A stretch of DNA of 11,411 nucleotides from assembly GCA_047637855.1 (NCBI GenBank), contig JBLJBF010000185.1:1-11411 (forward strand), given 5' to 3'. Made by a program: the position numbers and the translations under genes. The stretch's first letter is position 1; every line of letters starts with the position of its first letter. Below are positions 5,389 to 11,411 of this stretch, one piece after another. This stretch comes from Pseudoflavonifractor sp047637855 (GTDB lineage Bacteria; Bacillota; Clostridia; Oscillospirales; Oscillospiraceae). Below the pieces are notes generated by a model. It saw only the letters and a program-made list of their open reading frames with translations, did no database searches and was not told where the DNA came from.

Positions 5389-6339
5389 TTACTCCCCGTC
5401 CAGCAGGTCCCTGATGAGAAAACGGGGGCGGGCCTTGGTCTCCAGGTAGATCTTTCCGATATACTCGCCGATGATGCCCAACGAGAGGAGGATCAGCCCG
5501 CCGATGGCCCAGACCGAGCAGATGACGCTGGCCCAGCCGATGATGGTGGACCCTGTGGCCCAGCGGGCCACCGAGTAGAGGAGCATGAGAATGGAGATGG
5601 CAAAGATCAGAAAGCCCAGCCCCGTGATATAGCGAATGGGCTTGGTGGACAGACTGGTGACCCCCTCCATGGCAAAGGAGATCATCTTTTTGAGGGGGTA
5701 TTTGCTCTCCCCGGCGAACCGCTCGCCCCGCTCGTACTCCACCGTGGCGGTGGTGTAGCCGATCATGGGCACGATGCCCCGGAGGAAGAGGTTCACCTCC
5801 TCAAACTCGGCCAGACCCTCCAGCGCACGCCTGGACATCAGCCGGTAGTCGGCGTGGTTGAAGACGGTCTCGGCCCCCAGAAAGCTCATCACCCGGTAAA
5901 ACCCCTCGGCGGTAAAGCGCTTGAAGAAGGTATCCTTCTTCCGGGAGGAGCGCACGCCGTAGACAATGTCGCAGCCCTCGTGGAATTTGCCCACCATGGC
6001 GTCCACCGCGTCGATATCGTCCTGGAGGTCGGCGTCCATGGAGATGACCAGATCGGCCCGGTCCTTGGCCGTCATCAGCCCGGCCAGGAGGGCGTTCTGG
6101 TGGCCCCGGTTCCTGGTCAGGTTCACGCCGGAGAAAATGGGGTCCTCCCGGTGGAGGGCGGCGATGCCCGCCCAGGTGGCATCCTTGGAGCCGTCGTTCA
6201 CAAAGAGGATCCGACTGCCTCTGCCGACCTCGCCCGCCGCCATCAGGCCCTCCAATTTGGCCTTCAGGCGCTTGGCGGTCTCGGGCAGGACCTCCTCCTC
6301 GTTATAGCAGGGAACTACAATATAAAGAGTCTCGTTCAT
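5389..6339 (-). CDS. Membrane-anchored family 2 glycosyltransferase (GtrB/DPM1-like)
   Basis: This encodes 316 residues, normal length for the family. The GT-A domain (about 4-230) shows 'VVPCYNEEE' at the start, 'FVNDGSKDAT' (46-55), the metal-binding D102-A-D104 in 'SMDADLQDD', and 'YRLMSRRALE' plus 'RGERFAGESKYPLKKM', which are typical of polyprenyl-phosphate sugar transferases. Two C-terminal membrane helices (about 237-257 and 268-291) anchor it. Known relatives move a sugar from a nucleotide donor to undecaprenyl phosphate for surface glycan decoration. No GtrA-type flippase or acceptor-specific GT lies nearby. It is first in a unit with the secreted Asp-box protein and radical SAM genes. 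It has its own near-consensus promoter and an SD GAGGTGA (6350-6344) with a very short leader. Confidence 0.92.
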   Translation of the reverse strand: MNETLYIVVPCYNEEEVLPETAKRLKAKLEGLMAAGEVGRGSRILFVNDGSKDATWAGIAALHREDPIFSGVNLTRNRGHQNALLAGLMTAKDRADLVISMDADLQDDIDAVDAMVGKFHEGCDIVYGVRSSRKKDTFFKRFTAEGFYRVMSFLGAETVFNHADYRLMSRRALEGLAEFEEVNLFLRGIVPMIGYTTATVEYERGERFAGESKYPLKKMISFAMEGVTSLSTKPIRYITGLGFLIFAISILMLLYSVARWATGSTIIGWASVICSVWAIGGLILLSLGIIGEYIGKIYLETKARPRFLIRDLLDGE

Positions 6340-6360
6340 ACGCTCACCTCATTGGTCTCT

Positions 6361-6389
6361 ATTATAGGACAGCTTGCCCGGTTTGTCCA
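6361..6389 (-). promoter_or_regulatory. Strong sigma-A promoter for the glycosyltransferase operon
   Basis: On the minus strand: -35 TGGACA (6389-6384, 5 of 6), spacer 17 nt, -10 TATAAT (6366-6361, perfect). Transcription would start near 6354, only about 15 nt ahead of the ATG at 6339, just leaving room for the SD. It sits immediately downstream of the sigF terminator, so this operon is independent of sporulation transcription from spoIIA. Confidence 0.8.
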
Positions 6390-6423
6390 TCCAGATTCGC
6401 TGCGAACGGTGAGCCGGCCTTTC

Positions 6424-6467
6424 AAAAAGTACGGCAGCTTGTCAAAAGCTCCTTTGACAAGCTGCCG
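6424..6467 (-). terminator. Rho-independent terminator of the spoIIA operon
   Basis: A perfect 15-bp stem, CGGCAGCTTGTCAAA (6432-6446) / TTTGACAAGCTGCCG (6453-6467), has a 6-nt loop. On the minus strand it is followed after three bases by TTTTT (6429-6424 region). It begins 3 bases after the sigF stop codon. Confidence 0.92.
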
Positions 6468-6469
6468 AT

Positions 6470-7177
6470 TCAACTCTCCTCCAGGCTCTTTCTCAGCCGG
6501 TCCATGGCCTGCTTTTCGATGCGGGAGACCTGCACCTGACTCACCCCCAGCACCCGGGCGGCGCTGTCCTGAGTCATGTTCCTGAAATAGCGCAGGAGGA
6601 CCACGGCCCGCTCCCGCTGGGGCAGCGCATCGACGGCGGAGCGAAGGGCCACCTGCTCCACGATGCCGTCCTCGATGCCGTCGGTGCCCAGCACGTTCTC
6701 CAGCGCAAACCCGTCCCCCGTCTCGGCCTGGAGGGAGATCACGCTCTCGGCGGCGGTCTCGGCGGCGGCAATATCCTCCCGCTCCAGCCCGGTCTCGGCC
6801 GACAGCTCGCTCAGGGTAGGCTCGCGGCCCAGGAGGGTCTGCAGTCTGCCCCGGGCCATGCGGATGCTGCCCGCCCGCTCCTTGATGCCCCGGCTCACCT
6901 TCACAGAGCCGTCGTCCCGCAGAAAGCGGCGGATCTCCCCCGCGATCTTGGGCACGGCATAGGTGGAGAACTGGTAGCCCAACGTGGGGTCAAAGCCCCG
7001 CACCGCCTTTAAAAGCCCCAGGCACCCAAGCTGGTACAGGTCGTCGGGGTCCGCGCCCCTGCCGTAGTACCGCTTGACGATGCTCCAGATCAGCCCCGCG
7101 TTCTCCTCCACCAGCCGGGTACAGGCGTCGTTGTCCCCGTCCCTGGCGGCCTCCAGCAGCGTCAGTGTGTCCGTCAT
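6470..7177 (-). CDS. sigF: RNA polymerase sporulation sigma factor F
   Basis: This encodes 235 residues, normal for SigF/SpoIIAC. It directs the first forespore-specific transcription after asymmetric division. Sigma region 2 (about 21-90) contains 'DDLYQLGCLGLLKAVRGFDP' and 'FSTYAVPKIAGEIRRFLRDDG'. Region 3 covers about 93-150 and region 4 about 178-230, with the helix-turn-helix 'MTQDSAARVLGVSQVQVSRIEKQ'. These are hallmark sequences of the sigma-F/G/B group, and position directly after spoIIAB identifies F rather than G. The ATG (7177) follows the spoIIAB stop by one base (TGA-T-ATG). The upstream sequence has only a weak GGGCGG-type SD, so translation probably depends on ribosomes finishing spoIIAB, which would tie sigma-F output to its anti-sigma factor. 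Confidence 0.96.
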   Translation of the reverse strand: MTDTLTLLEAARDGDNDACTRLVEENAGLIWSIVKRYYGRGADPDDLYQLGCLGLLKAVRGFDPTLGYQFSTYAVPKIAGEIRRFLRDDGSVKVSRGIKERAGSIRMARGRLQTLLGREPTLSELSAETGLEREDIAAAETAAESVISLQAETGDGFALENVLGTDGIEDGIVEQVALRSAVDALPQRERAVVLLRYFRNMTQDSAARVLGVSQVQVSRIEKQAMDRLRKSLEES

Positions 7178-7178
7178 A

Positions 7179-7622
7179 TCAGAGCGCGCCGCCCATGCGG
7201 CGGGAGACCCGTTTGCGCATGGTGACCACCGTGCCCCTGCCGGGGGTGGAGCGGACCTTCAGCTTGTCCATAAAGCTCTCCATGATGGTAAAGCCCATCC
7301 CCGAGCGGGAGGCGTCCCCGGTGGTGAAGAGGGGCTCGCGGGCCTTATCCACGTCGGGGATGCCCACCCCCCAGTCCCGCACCACGATCTCTACCGAGCC
7401 GTCCGCAAAGATGCGCAGGCGCAGGGAGACCTTGCCCAGGGTACTTGGATAGGCGTGGACGATACAGTTGGTCACCGCCTCGCTGACGGCGGTCTTGATG
7501 TCGTTCACCTCGTCCAGCGTAGGGTCGAGCTGGGCGGCAAAGCAGGCCGCCGCCGTGCGGGCGAAGCCCTCGTTGGCGCTGCGGCTGATGAAGGTGACGG
7601 TGGTCTCGTTTATGGGTTTCAT
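7179..7622 (-). CDS. spoIIAB: Anti-sigma F factor / serine kinase SpoIIAB
   Basis: This encodes 147 residues, family-typical. It is a GHKL-fold kinase that binds and holds sigma-F in the predivisional and mother cell, and phosphorylates SpoIIAA. The N-box 'SEAVTNCIVHAY' has E48 and N52 (equivalents of B. subtilis E46 and N50). The G1 box is 'VVRDWGVGIPD' with D83, and the lid and G2 box are 'EPLFTTGDASRSGMGFTIME'. R22 aligns with B. subtilis R20, which contacts sigma-F. A strong AAAGGAGG SD (7642-7634 region) sits 11 nt upstream. It is separated from spoIIAA by 46 bp containing a GC hairpin. Confidence 0.96.
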   Translation of the reverse strand: MKPINETTVTFISRSANEGFARTAAACFAAQLDPTLDEVNDIKTAVSEAVTNCIVHAYPSTLGKVSLRLRIFADGSVEIVVRDWGVGIPDVDKAREPLFTTGDASRSGMGFTIMESFMDKLKVRSTPGRGTVVTMRKRVSRRMGGAL

Positions 7623-7648
7623 ATGTATGTAAACCTCCTTTTATAAGC

Positions 7649-7668
7649 GGCGGGGGGCCTCCCCCGCC
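7649..7668 (-). other. GC-rich intercistronic hairpin between spoIIAA and spoIIAB
   Basis: GGCGGGGG (7649-7656) pairs with CCCCCGCC (7661-7668) around a 4-nt loop, directly abutting the spoIIAA stop codon. On the minus strand no T tract follows, so it is not a terminator. It may stabilise or mark processing of the spoIIAA message, or slow ribosomes. The spoIIAB SD lies just downstream. Confidence 0.6.
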
Positions 7669-7974
7669 CTATTCGAAGTGAACCATCCGCTCCAGCCCCG
7701 CGGCGCGGAGCACCTTGGCGGCCTGGGCGGGTACACTGCGCACCGTGAAAGAGCCGCCCAGCTCCCCCACCCGGCGGTAGGCCCGCAGCACCACCGCGAT
7801 GCCCGACGAATCCATAAAGGTCACACCCCCCAAGTCCAGTGTGAGCCTGCGGGGCAGGCGTTCCTCCATCTGCCGATCCAGCTCCGCCATGATGACCCCG
7901 GCGGCGTGATGGTCCACCTCGCCCGTCACCGAGAGGGTGAGCTCCCGGCCTGTTCCGGCACTGGTCACTGCCAT
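7669..7974 (-). CDS. spoIIAA: Anti-sigma F factor antagonist SpoIIAA
   Basis: This 101-residue STAS-domain protein is somewhat shorter than the B. subtilis protein (117), which has an extra C-terminal tail. Unphosphorylated SpoIIAA releases sigma-F from SpoIIAB; SpoIIE phosphatase (not in this window) reactivates it. The key motif is 'FMDSSGIAVV': S56, the first Ser after Asp, aligns with the phosphorylated S58 of B. subtilis. 'TGEVDHHAA' near residue 18 is the other family signature. AGGAGGG (7988-7982) is 7 nt before the ATG. It is first gene of the spoIIA operon, and its control region overlaps the terminator of the preceding lipoprotein gene. Confidence 0.95.
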   Translation of the reverse strand: MAVTSAGTGRELTLSVTGEVDHHAAGVIMAELDRQMEERLPRRLTLDLGGVTFMDSSGIAVVLRAYRRVGELGGSFTVRSVPAQAAKVLRAAGLERMVHFE

Positions 7975-7996
7975 TGCTTGTCCCTCCTAAAGCCAT

Positions 7997-8035
7997 AAAA
8001 AATTGCCGCATACCATAAAATGGTATGCGGCAATT
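7997..8035 (-). terminator. Terminator of the lipoprotein gene, within spoIIA upstream region
   Basis: A perfect 16-bp stem, AATTGCCGCATACCAT (8001-8016) / ATGGTATGCGGCAATT (8020-8035), has a 3-nt loop. On the minus strand it runs into TTTTTT (8002-7997). It begins 36 nt after the lipoprotein stop codon and ends only 8 nt before the spoIIAA SD. Confidence 0.88.
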
Positions 8036-8067
8036 ATATCGCGGTTTCGTCTGTGTTTTCTGTCGAA
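8033..8067 (-). promoter_or_regulatory. Probable spoIIA promoter with a Spo0A box
   Basis: A perfect Spo0A box, TGTCGAA, lies at 8061-8067 (plus orientation), with a degenerate second copy AGACGAA on the minus strand (8052-8046). Downstream on the minus strand is TATAAT (8038-8033). A start near 8026 would put the 0A box at about -35 to -41, the position used at Spo0A-activated sigma-A promoters that lack a good -35. In B. subtilis spoIIA uses sigma-H plus Spo0A; I could not find a convincing sigma-H pair (RNAGGAWWW / RNNGAAT) here. Confidence 0.5.
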
Positions 8068-8071
8068 TCGG

Positions 8072-9193
8072 CTACCCGGTCAAGGAGAATTCGGTAAACA
8101 GCCACCGATCGCCCACTTTTTCGTAGGCGCAGTCGGCGTTCAGGTGGTAGATCACCTTGGTCGCGCTCTCCCGGCGCACCGTCCCCGGCCCCGGCGGGAC
8201 AGGCAGGTCGCCCGCAAACTCACAGGCGTAGAGCACGCCGTCCACATCGGCATAGCGGCCCACCCGCAGCAAATTATCCACGATCTCGTCGGAGAACAGG
8301 GTCTTGAGATAAGTGCGCAGCTCCAGCATAGAGGAGATGCCGGGGTAGTCCACCCGATACCAGGTCTGCCCGGTCCCCAGGTCGGCGGTGGTATCCCGGT
8401 CCAGGGGCAGCGGCGCGCGAAACAGCCAGCCGTAGGCCTCCGCGGCCGCTCCAAAGGCGATGCGCACCTGGAACTCGGGACTGGCGGCGTAGTCGTCCAT
8501 GGCGGCCATACGCTGGAGCCGGTAGGCCCCCTGATAGGCCATGAGGATATAGCCCGTATCGTCCACGTTGACACAGTACCACATATCCTCCAGCAGCGCG
8601 GGGGTGTACTGGGCACTCTTGAGGAAGGCGTCCAGTGCGCGCTCCTCGGTCAGGTTTTCCCCGGCCATGGCGGCCATGCGCTGGGAGAGCTCCTCCACCT
8701 CGCGCCCCCGATCCACCAAAATCAGATGCTCGGCGGCCTGGCCCAGCATCTGGCCCGCCGCCCCGTCGGCGGACAGCGCCCCGTCGGCATTGGGCAGGAA
8801 GTACACCCGGCCGTCCTGCCCGTCGGCGGCGGTGAAGCTCACCTCGCCGGGCGCGCCGGTATATTCGGCAAACCAATACTCCCGGCCGATGCGCACCGTG
8901 CCGTAGCCCGCGAAACGGGCGGCATAGGTCTCGCACCACTGGACCGAGAGGGCGGACAGCTCCTCCGCGGAAAGGTATTGATTGGGCGGACTGGTCTCGC
9001 TGGGTTCCACCGTCTGCTGGGGCTTGTCAGAACCCTGGGGTTGGCCCGTTTCGCTTGCCGTGGGGCGTACCGTCTGGGACGGCTCCCCCGTCTGGACGGG
9101 GGGCTTTGTCCCAATCCCGCCGGGGCCGGTTTTGACACAGCCCGAGAGCAGAAACAGGCACAGGACCACCAGGATGGCGGCAGTTTTTTTCAC
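8072..9193 (-). CDS. Lipoprotein, possibly IseA-like
   Basis: This encodes 373 residues from the GTG at 9193, or 374 from an adjacent GTG at 9196. The AGGAGG SD (9206-9201) is 7 nt from the first and 4 nt from the second, so 9193 is preferred. The signal 'ILVVLCLFLLSGC' ends in a lipobox (LSGC), predicting lipid attachment at Cys19. A low-complexity Pro/Thr/Ser/Gln linker follows (about 20-72), then a globular domain of about 300 residues. Part of it, 'YRVDYPGISSMLELRTYLKTLFSDEIVDNLL', resembles IseA/YoeB-type inhibitors of NlpC/P60 DL-endopeptidases, but this is a weak pattern match and no catalytic motif is seen. It has its own promoter and terminator, between valS and spoIIA. Confidence 0.85.
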   Translation of the reverse strand: MKKTAAILVVLCLFLLSGCVKTGPGGIGTKPPVQTGEPSQTVRPTASETGQPQGSDKPQQTVEPSETSPPNQYLSAEELSALSVQWCETYAARFAGYGTVRIGREYWFAEYTGAPGEVSFTAADGQDGRVYFLPNADGALSADGAAGQMLGQAAEHLILVDRGREVEELSQRMAAMAGENLTEERALDAFLKSAQYTPALLEDMWYCVNVDDTGYILMAYQGAYRLQRMAAMDDYAASPEFQVRIAFGAAAEAYGWLFRAPLPLDRDTTADLGTGQTWYRVDYPGISSMLELRTYLKTLFSDEIVDNLLRVGRYADVDGVLYACEFAGDLPVPPGPGTVRRESATKVIYHLNADCAYEKVGDRWLFTEFSLTG

Positions 9194-9239
9194 CACCGCA
9201 CCTCCTCAATTCTAAACTGCGATATCTGTTCAGCTTGAT

Positions 9240-9268
9240 ATCATACTACGATTTCCCCCTGACATCAA
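9240..9268 (-). promoter_or_regulatory. Promoter for the lipoprotein gene, flanked by an inverted repeat
   Basis: On the minus strand: -35 TTGATG (9268-9263), spacer 17 nt, -10 TATGAT (9245-9240). The start would be near 9233. The 7-bp arms GCTTGAT (9233-9239) and ATCAAGC (9264-9270) bracket the promoter, overlapping the -35 and the start point, about 31 bp centre to centre. A dimeric or looping repressor could use them. Confidence 0.65.
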
Positions 9269-9300
9269 GCGTTTTTTGTAAATTCCCGCACCATTCGCCC

Positions 9301-9334
9301 AAAACCCGCGGCACGCCTGAGCGCGCCGCGGGTT
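9301..9334 (-). terminator. Terminator of valS
   Basis: AACCCGCGGC (9303-9312) pairs with GCCGCGGGTT (9325-9334), continued by a G-U wobble and CGC/GCG to a 4-nt loop (9317-9320), about 14 bp in all. The minus-strand T tract is short (TTTT), so efficiency is uncertain. It begins 16 nt after the valS stop. Confidence 0.75.
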
Positions 9335-9349
9335 CTCTGCTTCTTTTTG

Positions 9350-11411
9350 TCAGATGGCCGCTGCCGACTCCTCCAGCTGGAGGATAAGCGCCTTCAATTT
9401 CTCACAGCGGTCCCGCTCGGCCTCCACCACGGCGGCGGGGGCCTTGTTCACAAAACCGGGATTCCCCAGCTTGGTCTCCAGCTTGGCAAGCTCCTCCCGG
9501 CTCTTGCCCAGCTCCTTCTCCATGCGGGCCTTCTCCTTCTCCATGTCCACCAGCTCGGCCAGGGGGATGAAGATGCGGGCCGCGTGGGTGACCACGGTAA
9601 CCATGCCCTTGGCGCTCTGCTCCTCGTCGCTCCCCCCCTCGGCAAGGTCCGTGACGGTCACGTCGCTGGCATAGCCCAGGCGTTTGAGGAAGGGGATGCC
9701 CAGCCGGAACACGTCCTGACGCAGGGCGGACACCGTGACGTGGGCCTTCTTGGAGGGGGGTACGTTCATCTCGGCCCGGCGGGTACGGATCGCGCCGATG
9801 GCCTCCATAATCAGCTCCATGGCCCCCTCCTCCTCGGGGAAGCTCAGGTCTGCCCGGTACTCGGGCCACTTGGCCAGCATGAGGAAGTCACCCTCATGGG
9901 GCAGGGCCTGCCAGATCTCCTCGGTGATGAAGGGCATGAAGGGGTGCAGCAGCTTGAGCGTCTCGGTGAGGACATAGCACAGCACCTTCTGGGCGTTCCC
10001 CTTGGCGACCTCGTCCTCCCCCTGAAGGCGGGACTTACACAGCTCGATATACCAGTCACAGTAGGAGTCCCAGATAAAGTCGTACACCTTCTGGGCGGCC
10101 ACGCCCAGCTCGTACTTATCCATGTTCTCGGTAATCTGGGGGATGATCGAGTTGAGCTTGGACAAAATCCACTTGTCCTCCAGCTCCAGGGTCTCGGGCA
10201 GCTCGTTTTTTTCGATGGTCAGGTTCATCATGAGGAAACGGCTGGCATTCCAGATCTTATTGGCAAAGTTGCGCATGGCCTCGCAGCGCTCGGTGTAGAA
10301 CCGCATATCGTTGCCGGGCGAGTTTCCGGTGATGAGGTTAAAGCGCAGGGCGTCGGCCCCGAACTGCTCGGCCATCTCCAGAGGGTCGATGCCGTTGCCC
10401 AGGCTCTTGGACATCTTGCGGCCCTTGTCGTCCCGCACCAGGCCGTGGATGAACACCGTGTGGAAGGGGGTCTTCCCCGTGTGCTCGCAGCCCGAGAAGA
10501 TCATCCGGGCCACCCAGAAGAAGATGATGTCGTACCCCGTCACCAGCACGTCGGTGGGGTAGAAATACCTGAAGTCCTCGCTCTCCCCGTTGGGCCAGCC
10601 CAAGGTGGAGAAGGGCCAGAGCGCCGAGGAGAACCAGGTGTCCAGCACGTCCTCGTCCCGGGTGAGCTTTGTGCCGTGGCAGTGCTCGCACTCGGTGGGG
10701 TCGGTCTCGCTCACCGTCATGTGGCCGCAGTCGGCGCAGTACCATACAGGGATTTGATGCCCCCACCAGAGCTGGCGGGAGATGCACCAGTCGTGGACGT
10801 TCTCCATCCAGTTGGTGTAGATTTTGGAGAAGCGCTCGGGGACAAACTTGGTCTCCCCCTCGTTGACCACCCGCAGGGCCTCCTTGGCCAGAGGTTCCAT
10901 CTTCACGAACCACTGGGCCGAGATGAGGGGCTCCACGTCGGTGGAGCAGCGGTAGCAGGTGCCCACGTTGTGGGTGTGGGGTTCGATCTTCTCCAGCAGG
11001 CCCATGGCCTCCAGGTCGGAGACAATGGCCTTGCGGGCCTCATAGCGGTCCAGTCCCTGGTACTTGCCGCCGTTCTCATTGACCACGCCGTTGTCGTCCA
11101 GCACCCGGATGGACTCCAGGTTGTGGCGCAGGCCCACCTCAAAGTCGTTGGGGTCGTGGGCGGGGGTCATCTTCACGCAGCCGGTGCCGAACTCCATGTC
11201 CACGTATTCGTCGGCCACCACGGGGATCTCCCGGTCCATCAGGGGGAGAATGCAGGTCTTGCCCACGATGTCTTTATAGCGCGCGTCATTGGGGTTCACG
11301 GCCACGCCGGTGTCGCCCAGCATGGTCTCGGGCCGGGTGGTGGCCACCACGACGAAGCGGCCCGGCACGCCCAGGACGGGGTACTTGAGGTGCCAGAAGT
11401 AGCCGGGCTTC
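9350..11411 (-). CDS. valS: Valyl-tRNA synthetase, C-terminal three quarters
   Basis: The frame is open to the right edge ('KPGYFWHLKYPVLG' precedes the first internal Val), so about 686 residues of an enzyme usually near 880 are present and the HIGH motif is outside. It charges tRNA-Val with valine. Visible features: editing domain 'VVVATTRPETMLGDTGVAVNP'; 'GTGCVKMTPAHDPNDFEVG'; a zinc-type 'WYCADCGH...CEHCHG' insertion; 'DVLDTWFSSALWPFSTLGWP'; the KMSKS loop (coding 10417-10403); anticodon-binding domain 'WNASRFLMMNL...YCDWYIELCK'; and the C-terminal coiled coil with 'KLGNPGFVNKAPAAVVEAER', specific to ValRS. Any T-box leader would be outside the window. The gene ends in its own terminator. 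Confidence 0.98.
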   Translation of the reverse strand, partial: KPGYFWHLKYPVLGVPGRFVVVATTRPETMLGDTGVAVNPNDARYKDIVGKTCILPLMDREIPVVADEYVDMEFGTGCVKMTPAHDPNDFEVGLRHNLESIRVLDDNGVVNENGGKYQGLDRYEARKAIVSDLEAMGLLEKIEPHTHNVGTCYRCSTDVEPLISAQWFVKMEPLAKEALRVVNEGETKFVPERFSKIYTNWMENVHDWCISRQLWWGHQIPVWYCADCGHMTVSETDPTECEHCHGTKLTRDEDVLDTWFSSALWPFSTLGWPNGESEDFRYFYPTDVLVTGYDIIFFWVARMIFSGCEHTGKTPFHTVFIHGLVRDDKGRKMSKSLGNGIDPLEMAEQFGADALRFNLITGNSPGNDMRFYTERCEAMRNFANKIWNASRFLMMNLTIEKNELPETLELEDKWILSKLNSIIPQITENMDKYELGVAAQKVYDFIWDSYCDWYIELCKSRLQGEDEVAKGNAQKVLCYVLTETLKLLHPFMPFITEEIWQALPHEGDFLMLAKWPEYRADLSFPEEEGAMELIMEAIGAIRTRRAEMNVPPSKKAHVTVSALRQDVFRLGIPFLKRLGYASDVTVTDLAEGGSDEEQSAKGMVTVVTHAARIFIPLAELVDMEKEKARMEKELGKSREELAKLETKLGNPGFVNKAPAAVVEAERDRCEKLKALILQLEESAAAI

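Noticed and set aside
6432..6467. TTGTCAAA...TTTGACAA inside the sigF terminator as a copy of the 665-684 operator
   Set aside because: It shares the TGTCAAA half-site but is fully explained as part of a 15-bp terminator stem, with a different spacer and no promoter overlap.
4275..6585. Long plus-strand frames (361 and 447 codons) opposite the Asp-box protein and glycosyltransferase genes
   Set aside because: Antisense shadows with His/Pro/Gly-rich products and no ribosome binding sites; the minus-strand frames have recognised domains and proper starts.
8003..9238. 411-codon plus-strand frame opposite the lipoprotein gene
   Set aside because: It begins inside the terminator hairpin, has no SD and no domain. 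The opposite strand has a lipobox, SD and promoter.

Overview
The window looks like chromosomal DNA from a GC-rich, endospore-forming clostridial Firmicute of the Oscillospiraceae type (Flavonifractor, Lawsonibacter or Intestinimonas relatives). The grounds are a complete spoIIAA-spoIIAB-sigF sporulation operon, strong AGGAGG ribosome binding sites, and low-GC intergenic regions with sigma-A boxes and rho-independent terminators. The taxon is inferred. No mobile element, CRISPR array, tRNA or rRNA was found.

Layout from left to right. Positions 1-61 hold the first codons of rpoB on the minus strand, running off the left edge. Positions 62-759 are a long, AT-richer divergent control region. 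It carries the rpoB promoter and a leader of about 240 nt, an orphan plus-strand terminator hairpin, and a dense cluster of dyads and direct repeats around a near-consensus promoter. That promoter drives a small unknown gene (760-1050) and a secreted SH3/NlpC-P60 peptidoglycan hydrolase (1093-2001). A long bidirectional terminator (2029-2068) separates this operon from everything to the right, which is all on the minus strand.

In minus-strand transcription order (right to left) the rest reads as follows: the C-terminal three quarters of valS; its terminator; a lipoprotein with its own promoter; a terminator whose foot overlaps the likely spoIIA -10 box; spoIIAA, spoIIAB and sigF; the sigF terminator; a near-consensus promoter; a three-gene unit of membrane glycosyltransferase, secreted Asp-box/copper-amine-oxidase-like protein and COG1533 radical SAM protein; and a small Cys-tailed helical protein with its own SD and probable promoter.

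Known biology in view: SpoIIAA (anti-anti-sigma), SpoIIAB (anti-sigma kinase) and sigma-F form the forespore partner switch. The NlpC/P60 enzyme and the secreted and lipid-anchored proteins act at the envelope. The most unusual content is regulatory: the spoIIA promoter/terminator overlap next to a perfect Spo0A box, the operator array in front of gene 760, and a terminator with no gene in front of it beside rpoB. No wholly new multi-gene system is evident. The least understood genes are 760-1050, 2098-2472, 3483-5375 and the lipoprotein 8072-9193.
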